A stretch of DNA of 7,281 nucleotides from an uncultured Erysipelotrichaceae bacterium (GCA_900550005.1 URQL01000082.1:1-7281), one strand, 5' to 3'; shown: positions 1 to 5,447, counted from the stretch's first letter. The notes: generated by a model from the sequence alone, not told the origin. Translations and numbers: made by a program.

Positions 1-275
1 ATTTTGTTTCCTTAAATCTTGATGAAAATAAAGTATTATCTAATTTGCAAGCTTTAGATGGAACTTTATTACAAGATGGGTGTTTAACTGTGAATTTAAA
101 TGATCAAGCCCTACTTGATGAAGCATCGATCAATCCACAAGTGAGTGATCTTTTGATTTTATCTTTGAAACAAATAGAAGGGGTTGAAACGATTCGCTTT
201 GAAGTAGAGGGGGTAGCTATTGGAGAAGATGAATCTGTTTCTAAAACCATTGTCTATAATCCAATAAAAATGTAA
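1..275 (+). CDS. GerMN-domain protein (GerM-like), 3' fragment
   Basis: The reading frame is open from the left edge (first full codon at position 3) to TAA at 273-275, so this is the C-terminal 90 or so residues of a longer gene. A TTG at 45 is in frame, but nothing upstream of it looks like a ribosome binding site and the frame continues through it. The visible residues resemble the GerMN (sporulation and spore germination) fold. A 'DGCLTVNLN' strand comes first, then an acidic helix (SDLLILSLKQIEGVETI), then a strand ending 'FEVEGVAIG'. This is the usual '...G.atVdls...l..Tltel.gV..v.f.veG' pattern. GerM of Bacillus is a cell-surface lipoprotein involved in sporulation and germination, but any signal peptide here is outside the window. 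The downstream metallophosphoesterase matches the ysnB gene near gerM in B. subtilis, which supports the call. No terminator is visible after the stop, so readthrough into the fucosidase gene is possible. The domain call is moderately sure; a sporulation role is inferred. Confidence 0.6.
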   Translation, partial: FVSLNLDENKVLSNLQALDGTLLQDGCLTVNLNDQALLDEASINPQVSDLLILSLKQIEGVETIRFEVEGVAIGEDESVSKTIVYNPIKM

Positions 276-292
276 ACCTTGTCATTTTTTGA

Positions 293-320
293 TTGTTTCT
301 TGCCGGGTTTGTGTTATACT
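293..320 (+). promoter_or_regulatory. Predicted sigma-A promoter of the fucosidase gene
   Basis: An extended -10 element, TGT followed by TATACT (312-320), lies 16 bp downstream of a weak -35 TTGTTT (293-298). Start of transcription would be near 327, only about 11 nt before the ATG at 338, so the Shine-Dalgarno sequence would lie at the very 5' end of the mRNA. No catabolite-repression (cre) box or clear operator palindrome was seen in 276-337. Confidence 0.5.
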
Positions 321-337
321 ACAAATGAGGTGAGAAA

Positions 338-1621
338 ATGTTTAATAGAGAAGAATATAATAAACGAATTGAGTGGTATAAAGAAGCACGTTTTGGGTTG
401 TTTTTACATTTTGGTGTCTATGCTATCCCGGCACGTGGAGAATGGTTAAGAAGTGATGAACAAATGAGTCTTGAGGATTATCAACCTTTTGTTGATGAAT
501 TTGATCCTGATGATTGTGATCTTAATGAATGGGCAAAATTCGCTAAACAAGCAGGAATGAAATATGCCGTTTTAACAGCGAAACATCATGATGGTTATTG
601 TTTGTTTGATACAAAACTAACAGATTATAAATCAGATCGTGATTTTGTGAAAGAATTTTTAGAAGCATTTCGAAAAGTAGGAATAAAAGTAGGACTTTAT
701 TATTCTTTACTTGACTGGCATCATGAAGATTTCCCTCATTATCAAGATCGTTATCATCCAATGCGTAATAATGAAGCTTATAAGGGAAAAGTTCATCATT
801 TTGATCGTTATTTAGATTATATGCATGGACAAATAAAAGAACTTTGTACGCAATATGGACAATTGGATATTATGTGGTTTGATTTTTCTTATAATGAAAT
901 GACAGCTAAAAAGTGGCGTGCACAAGAACTTGTCGAAATGGTACGTCAATACCAACCTAATATTATTTTAGATAACCGTTTAGAAGCAAGTGGGGAAGGA
1001 TTTGGTTCTTTAGTTACAGATGAACCTACAGATTATTCAGGTGATTTTGTTTCTCCTGAACAAATTATTCCACCTTATGGTATTTTAGATCATCAAGGTC
1101 GTCCAGTTATGTGGGAAGCTTGTATTACGATGAATGATCATTGGGGATATCATAGTTTAGATCATAATTACAAACAACCAAAAACAATTATTCATAAATT
1201 GGTAGAATGTGTATCTAAAAATGGAAATATGATTTTAAATGTAGGACCAAATGCACGTGGACGTTTTCCTAAAGAATCCATTCAAATTTTAAAAGAAATT
1301 GGTATGTGGATGGATGATTACGGTCAAAGTATTTATGGGTGTGGAAGCAGTAATTTAGCTAAACCTGATAATGGGCGTTTAACTCAAAATGGAAAAACAC
1401 TTTATTATCATATTACAGAAATGTCTATTGGTGGGATTCCTCTTTATGGGTTAAATAAAGAAGAAATTCAATCAATTCGTTTACTGAGTGATGGCAGTGA
1501 AGTGCAAATCATGGATCTATGGACAGTTAAGAATTATCCTGATATTGTTTTTGTCAATTTTGAAGGTAAAAATAAATTACCAAACGAAATTGATACTGTA
1601 CTTGAAATCAAATTAAAATAA
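338..1621 (+). CDS. Alpha-L-fucosidase, glycoside hydrolase family 29
   Basis: Predicted retaining alpha-L-fucosidase (EC 3.2.1.51) that releases terminal fucose from glycans. The 427-residue protein begins directly with the catalytic (beta/alpha)8 domain. HFG (24-26) and GEW (34-36) match the fucose-pocket region, and KHHDG (82-86) carries the His pair that typically contacts fucose. WFD (180-182) supplies the expected nucleophile Asp182, and DNR (212-214) follows. Glu241 in 'SPEQ' is a plausible acid/base, 59 residues after the nucleophile. 'WEACITMNDHWGY' (259-271) and 'LNVGPNARG' (300-308) are further family blocks. A short C-terminal beta region follows. There is no signal peptide or membrane segment, so the enzyme should be cytoplasmic and act on imported oligosaccharides; no transporter is in view. 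The start is supported by GAGGTG at 327-332, 5 nt before the ATG. The stop overlaps the next start by one base (TAATG), so the two genes are probably co-translated. Linkage specificity and the A/B subfamily cannot be read from the sequence. Confidence 0.93.
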   Translation: MFNREEYNKRIEWYKEARFGLFLHFGVYAIPARGEWLRSDEQMSLEDYQPFVDEFDPDDCDLNEWAKFAKQAGMKYAVLTAKHHDGYCLFDTKLTDYKSDRDFVKEFLEAFRKVGIKVGLYYSLLDWHHEDFPHYQDRYHPMRNNEAYKGKVHHFDRYLDYMHGQIKELCTQYGQLDIMWFDFSYNEMTAKKWRAQELVEMVRQYQPNIILDNRLEASGEGFGSLVTDEPTDYSGDFVSPEQIIPPYGILDHQGRPVMWEACITMNDHWGYHSLDHNYKQPKTIIHKLVECVSKNGNMILNVGPNARGRFPKESIQILKEIGMWMDDYGQSIYGCGSSNLAKPDNGRLTQNGKTLYYHITEMSIGGIPLYGLNKEEIQSIRLLSDGSEVQIMDLWTVKNYPDIVFVNFEGKNKLPNEIDTVLEIKLK

Positions 1622-2088
1622 TGAAAAAAATTGTAGTGATGTCCGATAATCATGGACATGATATCGATATTATGACAGTTCAAGAAGAAAATAAGGATGC
1701 GGATCTATTTATTCATTGTGGAGATAGTGAAGGGTACCTTGAATTATTAGAAAATTTTATTGCTGTTAAAGGAAATAATGATTGGAATCTTCCTCTTGAA
1801 AGAATGATCATATTTGAATTTGATGGAATGAAAATGGCAGTGATCCATGGTGATCAATTTGGTTATTTTTCTCGTGAAAGTCGAATGATTGAATTTAGCG
1901 AGGAATATGGAGTGCAAATTATTTTTACCGGACATACACACATGCCACAAAATGAGGTGCTTGAAAATGGGGTTCGTGTGATTAACCCAGGATCGACTTA
2001 TTTACCTCGTGGGGGTACGCCTAGAAGCTATGCCGTCGTTTATAAAGAAGGAAATAAAATAGATGTTGAATTTAGAGGAATTGAGTAG
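1621..2088 (+). CDS. YfcE/YsnB-family metallophosphoesterase
   Basis: Small (155 aa) cytoplasmic calcineurin-like phosphoesterase of the YfcE/MJ0936 type. The dinuclear metal ligands are all visible: Asp9 and His11 (SDNHG), Asp35 (HCGD), Asn52 (GNND), His76 (IHGD), and His105/His107 (TGHTH). Family members hydrolyse phosphodiesters such as bis-pNPP or cyclic nucleotides in vitro, and the physiological substrate is usually unknown. The length matches the minimal family core. The ATG overlaps the fucosidase stop as TAATG, and the preceding bases (AAATTAAAATA) have no Shine-Dalgarno sequence, so translation probably depends on coupling from the fucosidase. The 3' end of the gene, encoding the last residues 'EFRGIE', also forms the left arm of the terminator. 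In B. subtilis the homologous ysnB follows gerM-rph-ysnA, so this gene is likely the inherited member of the locus and the fucosidase the newcomer. Family assignment is firm; no link to fucose metabolism is established. Confidence 0.9.
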   Translation: MKKIVVMSDNHGHDIDIMTVQEENKDADLFIHCGDSEGYLELLENFIAVKGNNDWNLPLERMIIFEFDGMKMAVIHGDQFGYFSRESRMIEFSEEYGVQIIFTGHTHMPQNEVLENGVRVINPGSTYLPRGGTPRSYAVVYKEGNKIDVEFRGIE

Positions 2089-2112
2089 AAATACTTCCTC
2101 TAAATTTTTTTT
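2069..2112 (+). terminator. Rho-independent terminator of the fucosidase-phosphoesterase unit
   Basis: A perfect 12-bp inverted repeat, AATTTAGAGGAA (2069-2080) with TTCCTCTAAATT (2095-2106), flanks a 14-nt loop and runs into a T tract (2105-2112). The left arm is inside the phosphoesterase coding sequence and the stop codon (2086-2088) sits in the loop. Confidence 0.85.
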
Positions 2113-2131
2113 AAAAAAATTAAAAAAAGAG

Positions 2132-2160
2132 TTGACGAAAGCTATAATTCATGGTATTAT
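2132..2160 (+). promoter_or_regulatory. tRNA-Arg promoter
   Basis: TTGACG (2132-2137) is followed after exactly 17 bp by TATTAT (2155-2160), with TGG immediately before it as an extended -10. Five of six bases match consensus in each hexamer. Transcription would begin near 2167, giving a leader of about 20 nt before the mature tRNA. Confidence 0.75.
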
Positions 2161-2187
2161 ATGTGAGCAGTCAGGAAACGAAGCAAT

Positions 2188-2264
2188 GTCTACGTAGCTC
2201 AGCTGGATAGAGCACACGCCTTCTAAGCGTGCGGTCGGGGGTTCGAATCCCTCCGTGGACGCCA
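2188..2264 (+). tRNA. tRNA-Arg, anticodon UCU
   Basis: A complete 77-nt cloverleaf with encoded CCA. The acceptor stem is GTCTACG (2188-2194) with CGTGGAC (2254-2260), containing one T-G wobble, followed by discriminator G2261 and CCA 2262-2264. The D stem is GCTC/GAGC around loop AGCTGGATA. The anticodon stem is CACGC/GCGTG enclosing CTTCTAA, with anticodon TCT at 2222-2224. The variable loop is 5 nt, and the T stem GGGGG/CCCTC encloses TTCGAAT. It reads AGA, and by wobble AGG. It is a single-gene transcription unit between its own promoter and terminator. No partial duplicate of the tRNA 3' end, which would suggest an integrated element, is present in the window. Confidence 0.97.
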
Positions 2265-2276
2265 TCTAAAAAATAT

Positions 2277-2299
2277 AAGCTCAGTATTGAGCTTTTTTT
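2277..2299 (+). terminator. Terminator after tRNA-Arg, probably bidirectional
   Basis: The stem AAGCTCA (2277-2283) pairs with TGAGCTT (2288-2294) around a GTAT loop, followed by a run of T to 2299. On the minus strand the same hairpin is followed by ATATTTTTTA (complement of 2267-2276), so it could also stop transcription arriving from the leftward peptidase gene. Confidence 0.85.
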
Positions 2300-2310
2300 G
2301 TTGTTTTAAA

Positions 2311-2342
2311 ATAAAAAGAAATAAGCAAATCTATGCTTGCTT
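2311..2342 (-). terminator. Weak terminator candidate of the leftward C26 peptidase gene
   Basis: Read on the minus strand, AAGCAA (complement of 2337-2342) pairs with TTGCTT (complement of 2323-2328) around an 8-nt loop containing part of the TAG stop, followed by ATTTCTTTTTAT. The stem has only 6 bp and is AT-rich, so the stronger hairpin at 2277-2294 may be the real stop for this transcript. Confidence 0.4.
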
Positions 2343-3017
2343 GTTTCTTTCAATAAAATCAACCATCATTTTACAAAATTGTTTTCTATGTAAATCGTCC
2401 ATTCTTTCAGGATGCCATTGAACGGCGATCACTTTTTGATTTTCAATCCCTTCAATGATTCCATCTTCACTGATTGCATTTATCGTTAAGTTTTGACCTA
2501 ATTTATCAATGCATTGATGATGGAAGGAGTTGACGGCTTGATTTTCAAAATAGTGAGCAAAAAAAGTAAGATCTTGTACTTGAATTTGATGACGTGTTCC
2601 TGTCATTTCTTTTTGTGAATGATCGATCGTTGTTTTTAAACATGTGGGTATATCTTGAGTTAATGTTCCTTGATAGTAGACATTAAGGACTTGAATACCT
2701 CGACAAATACCAAAAATAGGTTTTTTTGCTGCTAAAAAGGCATCGATCAATTCAAAATCCATTTGGTCAATGATTGGATCTTCAAGTTCATTTTTAGGAT
2801 GGTTTTCTTGATGATAGTAATGACTATTAAGATCTAAACCTCCGGTTAAAAGTAAAGCATCTAATTCTTTAGCTAACCAATGATAATGTTCTTTGCTACT
2901 TGGAGTAATTACGACAAGTTCAAAAGGACCTTCTTTAAGTAAAGTATAGTATGTACGATTTAAACACATGGTATAGTAATCATTGCGAAAACGAATCGTG
3001 ACTCCGATTTTATACAT
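2331..3017 (-). CDS. Peptidase C26 / gamma-glutamyl-GABA hydrolase-like class I amidotransferase
   Basis: A 228-residue cytoplasmic protein of the PuuD-like peptidase C26 branch of class I glutamine amidotransferases. Members cleave gamma-glutamyl amide bonds, with gamma-glutamyl-GABA as the best-known substrate. The catalytic triad is visible: Cys105 in the nucleophile elbow 'FGICRG' (102-107), and His202 and Glu204 in 'QWHPE' (200-204). 'LLLTGGLDL' (55-63) and 'VNSFHHQ' (162-168) are typical of this group, and there is no fused synthetase domain. The length is slightly short for PuuD (about 250 aa) but the core is intact. The start is fixed by GGGAGGGA (complement of 3023-3030), 5 nt upstream of the ATG. 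No other polyamine or putrescine-catabolism gene is nearby, so the substrate is open. It is transcribed alone, divergently from the TPR-like gene, and converges on the tRNA unit. Confidence 0.88.
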   Translation of the reverse strand: MYKIGVTIRFRNDYYTMCLNRTYYTLLKEGPFELVVITPSSKEHYHWLAKELDALLLTGGLDLNSHYYHQENHPKNELEDPIIDQMDFELIDAFLAAKKPIFGICRGIQVLNVYYQGTLTQDIPTCLKTTIDHSQKEMTGTRHQIQVQDLTFFAHYFENQAVNSFHHQCIDKLGQNLTINAISEDGIIEGIENQKVIAVQWHPERMDDLHRKQFCKMMVDFIERNKQA

Positions 3018-3041
3018 AAAAATCCCTCCCTACAAGGTTAC

Positions 3042-3070
3042 ATAGTAGGTAATTTTGTTAGGGAAGTCAA
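3042..3070 (-). promoter_or_regulatory. Predicted promoter of the leftward C26 peptidase gene
   Basis: On the minus strand, TTGACT (complement of 3065-3070) is followed after 17 bp by TACTAT (complement of 3042-3047). The -35 is near consensus and the -10 is weak (4 of 6). Transcription would start near 3035, just ahead of the Shine-Dalgarno sequence. Confidence 0.5.
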
Positions 3071-3081
3071 TAAAATTGTAG

Positions 3082-3109
3082 TTGATTTTAATTGAAAATA
3101 TGCTATACT
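3082..3109 (+). promoter_or_regulatory. Promoter of the TPR-like gene / tig region
   Basis: TTGATT (3082-3087), a 16-bp spacer, and TATACT (3104-3109) preceded by TGC, giving an extended -10. The predicted start near 3116 places the whole CIRCE operator within the first 35 or so transcribed bases, the classical arrangement for HrcA repression. The untranslated leader would be about 49 nt. Confidence 0.7.
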
Positions 3110-3122
3110 GTTGACAGTGAAG

Positions 3123-3149
3123 TTAGCACTATTCAATAAAGAGTGCTAG
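3123..3149 (+). promoter_or_regulatory. CIRCE element (predicted HrcA operator)
   Basis: TTAGCACTA (3123-3131), 9 bp, then GAGTGCTAG (3141-3149). The established CIRCE consensus is TTAGCACTC-N9-GAGTGCTAA; 16 of the 18 arm bases match and the 9-bp spacing is exact. The two differences are the last base of each arm, leaving a perfect 7-bp inverted repeat TAGCACT/AGTGCTA. It lies just downstream of an extended -10 promoter and just upstream of the ribosome binding site. HrcA, the repressor of groESL and dnaK operons, is therefore predicted to control this transcript; hrcA itself is not in the window. Confidence 0.88.
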
Positions 3150-3150
3150 A

Positions 3151-3167
3151 AAGGATGGGGTAAATTG
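3151..3167 (+). promoter_or_regulatory. Ribosome binding site deciding the TTG start of the TPR-like gene
   Basis: AAGGATGGGG (3151-3160) is a purine-rich Shine-Dalgarno region with AAGGA 9 nt before TTG at 3165. The ATG at 3155 lies inside it but reads ATG-GGG-TAA and is out of frame, so it cannot start the protein. The next in-frame ATG is residue 37, which would remove the first helical repeat. Confidence 0.6.
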
Positions 3168-4085
3168 ATCGAAGAATATATTAAAGCTGGAAAGTATCAA
3201 GATGCACTTAATCTTTTAAATGATGTAGAAGATGAACAAGTTCGTTATTTGCGTTTGGTTTGTTTGTATGGTATGAAAGATCTATATCAAGCTTTGCGTG
3301 AAGCAAAGATCGCTAAAGAATCGGCAACATCAACTTATTATGATGTCGTGGCTTTGTATTTATCGATTTTAAAAGATTTAGAAGAATATGAAGAAGCTGT
3401 AAATATTGTGATAGAGGAATTATCGATGCCTTATATCCCTTATCAATATGAATCTTTGTTTAATGAAGCTTACGATGAAATTTTACTTGCTAAACAAGAA
3501 GCAAATGCACTTAAAGGGGTACGTGACATAGTTTATAGTGAAGAGGAAATTGAAAGAATACTCGAAACCGTTCCTAATGAAGATGTTGTTTATATGGCTG
3601 TTGATCAATTGGCAGGAATGAATATTCGTTTGTTTTTACCATCGATTCGGCTTTTCTTTAAAAATGAACAGGCTCCAACGCTTGCTAAATCTTTATTAGC
3701 AGATATTTTAATTGAACAACAAGTTGATGAAGAATTAGAAATGATTAAAAATGGATTTACTTTTGAATTTAACCCTTACTATATGACAAAAGTAGATGAA
3801 ACGGATGCTTACACACAAATTGGTGAAAGTTTGATCGATCACTTAGAAAGTGAAAATCCTACTTTGCTTGCTGTTTGTTTGGAATTTTTAAATTATTTTA
3901 TTTATGATAATTTTCCTCGTGAAATTTACGAAGAAGAATATAACACGATTGCCGGTGCCATTCATTATTATTTAGCGACACTTCAATATATTGAAGTGGA
4001 TTTAGAAGATTTAAGTTATGAATATGGTACAAGTGAAGATGAAATTATGGAAAAAATTCAAATATTGAAGCAAATCAGGGTATAA
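3165..4085 (+). CDS. TPR-like helical repeat protein (YsoA-type), function unknown
   Basis: A 306-residue acidic, probably cytoplasmic protein with no signal peptide or membrane segment. The N-terminal 85 or so residues read as paired helices of tetratricopeptide type, for example 'YIKAGKYQDALNLL' (5-18) and 'LKDLEEYEEAVNIV' (68-81). The middle and C-terminal parts remain helical but are more divergent, and I see no catalytic motif. It resembles the TPR-like protein YsoA encoded directly before tig in B. subtilis; I base this on position and overall character, not on alignment. The start is TTG with AAGGATGGGG upstream. A CIRCE operator and an extended -10 promoter precede the gene, and tig follows 65 bp downstream with no terminator between. 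That makes it a candidate heat-shock protein, possibly an adaptor or assembly factor linked to nascent-chain folding. Its codon use (mostly CGT for arginine, frequent TTG and CTT for leucine) is less biased than that of tig. Function is not established. Confidence 0.75.
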   Translation: MIEEYIKAGKYQDALNLLNDVEDEQVRYLRLVCLYGMKDLYQALREAKIAKESATSTYYDVVALYLSILKDLEEYEEAVNIVIEELSMPYIPYQYESLFNEAYDEILLAKQEANALKGVRDIVYSEEEIERILETVPNEDVVYMAVDQLAGMNIRLFLPSIRLFFKNEQAPTLAKSLLADILIEQQVDEELEMIKNGFTFEFNPYYMTKVDETDAYTQIGESLIDHLESENPTLLAVCLEFLNYFIYDNFPREIYEEEYNTIAGAIHYYLATLQYIEVDLEDLSYEYGTSEDEIMEKIQILKQIRV

Positions 4086-4090
4086 ATTGT

Positions 4091-4119
4091 TTGATATATA
4101 CGAAATTATCATGTATAAT
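4091..4119 (+). promoter_or_regulatory. Strong promoter of tig
   Basis: TTGATA (4091-4096), an exact 17-bp spacer and a perfect TATAAT (4114-4119). It begins 5 bp after the stop of the TPR-like gene. Transcription would start near 4126, about 25 nt before the tig ATG. No CIRCE arm lies between 4086 and 4150, so tig should also be transcribed independently of HrcA. Confidence 0.78.
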
Positions 4120-4150
4120 TAGGTACGATTGAAATTGGAGGAATTATAAA

Positions 4151-5422
4151 ATGAAAAGTAATTGGACAAAATTAGAAGGAAGCATGGGAGAATTAACTGC
4201 TGAATTTTCTGGTGCTGAGTGGACAGATGCACAAAAAGCTGCATTTAATAAAATTGCAAAAACTGTAAGATTAGATGGATTTAGACCTGGAAAAGCACCT
4301 GCTGCTTTACTTAAAAAAAGAATCCCAACTGCTCAAGTATTACAAGAAGCATTAGATACAGTTTTATCTAAAAACTATATGACTTTATTAACAGAAAACA
4401 ATGTTGAACCAATCGCTCAACCTGAATTAACTGTTGAAAGCATGGATGAAGAAAAAGTATCAATTAAATTAAAAATTACTGTACGTCCTGAAGTCACTTT
4501 AGGAGAATACAAAAACTTAGATATTAAAAAAGCTGCTGTTAGAGTAACTCAAAAAGAAATCCAAGCACGTATTGATGAATTAAGAAATGAATATGCTGTT
4601 TTAGAAGATAAAGAAGGAGCTGTTGAAAACGGAGATACAGCTGTAATTGACTTTGAAGGATTCTTAGATGGTGTTGCATTTGAAGGTGGAAAAGGTGAAA
4701 ACCATCCATTAGAAATCGGTTCAGGATCTTTCATCCCAGGATTTGAAGAACAAATCATTGGTATGAATGTTAATGAAACAAAAGATATCAACGTTACTTT
4801 CCCAAAAGAATATCAAGCTGAAGATTTAGCTGGTAAAGAAGTTGTGTTTAAAGTAACTGTACATGAAATTAAAACAAAAATCTTACCAGAAGTTGATGAT
4901 GAATTAGCTAAAGATATCAACATTGAAGGTGTTGAAACAGTTAAAGATTTAGAAGCTCATGTTAAATCTGAATTAAAAGCACAAAAAACACAAAAAGCTG
5001 AAAATGATTATAGCGAAGCTGTATTCAAAAAAGTTATTGAAAACTCAACTGTAGAAGTACCAGATGTTATGGTTGAACAAGAAATGCAAGGAATGTTACA
5101 AGAAATCGTTGGAAATTTACAACAACAAGGATTAGACTTTGAAACATTTAAAGCAATCACTGGTAAATCAACAGAAGATATTAAGGAAGAAATCAAAGAT
5201 CAAGCTAAAGAAAGAGTACAATTAAACTTAATCCTAGCTGAAATCGTTAAAGCAGAAAACATTGAAGTTTCTGAAGAAGAATTAAATGAAGAATTAAAAA
5301 CAATTGCTTCTTACTATGGTAAAGATGTTGAAGAAATCAAAACAATCTTTGCTGGACAAATGGGAGCTATCACAAGTGATATTTTAAATAGAAAAGCTAT
5401 TAATATCATTAAAGGTGAATAA
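4151..5422 (+). CDS. tig: Trigger factor, ribosome-associated chaperone and peptidyl-prolyl isomerase
   Basis: Trigger factor docks at the ribosomal tunnel exit and shields and folds nascent chains. The 423-residue length is normal for the family. The N-terminal ribosome-binding domain (about 1-115) carries the docking signature 'GFRPGKAP' (43-50). An FKBP-like PPIase domain follows (about 155-245), with 'GDTAVIDFEGFLDG' (161-174) and 'FIPGFEEQIIGM' (194-205). The helical C-terminal substrate-binding arms run from about 250 to the end. The start is secured by GGAGGA (4137-4142), 8 nt before the ATG. The gene has its own near-consensus promoter, may also receive HrcA-controlled readthrough from the TPR-like gene, and ends at an intrinsic terminator. 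Arginine is coded by AGA in 7 of 9 cases and leucine mostly by TTA, unlike the neighbouring genes, as expected for a highly expressed gene. In most Firmicutes clpX follows tig; here lon does. Confidence 0.98.
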   Translation: MKSNWTKLEGSMGELTAEFSGAEWTDAQKAAFNKIAKTVRLDGFRPGKAPAALLKKRIPTAQVLQEALDTVLSKNYMTLLTENNVEPIAQPELTVESMDEEKVSIKLKITVRPEVTLGEYKNLDIKKAAVRVTQKEIQARIDELRNEYAVLEDKEGAVENGDTAVIDFEGFLDGVAFEGGKGENHPLEIGSGSFIPGFEEQIIGMNVNETKDINVTFPKEYQAEDLAGKEVVFKVTVHEIKTKILPEVDDELAKDINIEGVETVKDLEAHVKSELKAQKTQKAENDYSEAVFKKVIENSTVEVPDVMVEQEMQGMLQEIVGNLQQQGLDFETFKAITGKSTEDIKEEIKDQAKERVQLNLILAEIVKAENIEVSEEELNEELKTIASYYGKDVEEIKTIFAGQMGAITSDILNRKAINIIKGE

Positions 5423-5424
5423 TC

Positions 5425-5447
5425 AAGACGCCTTGCGCGTCTTTTTT
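5425..5447 (+). terminator. Intrinsic terminator/attenuator between tig and lon
   Basis: The stem AAGACGC (5425-5431) pairs with GCGTCTT (5437-5443) around a CTTGC loop and is followed by T to 5447. It is GC-rich for this genome and begins 2 bp after the tig stop. Only 26 bp separate it from the lon start, with no room for a full promoter, so lon probably depends on partial readthrough or on a promoter inside tig. Confidence 0.85.

Noticed and set aside
183..200. cre-like sequence (TTGAAACGATTCGC) that could give catabolite repression of the fucosidase
   Set aside because: It does not align with the cre consensus without a one-base gap and lies inside the upstream coding region, well before the predicted promoter.
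543..761. Minus-strand open frame inside the fucosidase gene
   Set aside because: It is antisense to conserved GH29 blocks, its product is low-complexity and Asn/Leu-rich, and there is no independent start signal.
1747..1950. Minus-strand open frame inside the phosphoesterase gene
   Set aside because: It is antisense to metal-binding motifs and has no ribosome binding site or recognisable product.
2143..2148. Perfect TATAAT as a -10 box upstream of the tRNA
   Set aside because: It lies only 5 bp after TTGACG and has no suitable -35 about 17 bp upstream; the TATTAT at 2155-2160 has ideal spacing and an extended -10.
2188..2300. tRNA-Arg 3' end as an attachment site of an integrated element
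   Set aside because: tRNA genes are common integration sites, but no second copy of the 3' segment and no integrase or phage genes are present in the window.
3036..3052. Imperfect palindrome TTAC-N7-GTAA around the -10 of the leftward gene as an operator
   Set aside because: Only four outer base pairs match and no known operator consensus fits; it is indistinguishable from chance in AT-rich DNA.
4086..4150. A second CIRCE element before tig
   Set aside because: No TTAGCACT or GAGTGCTA arm is present here, nor in the gap before lon; only the site at 3123-3149 qualifies.
4549..5196. Two minus-strand open frames inside tig
   Set aside because: They are mirror frames of a highly biased AT-rich gene, with low-complexity Ser/Phe/Ile-rich products and no ribosome binding site or family resemblance.
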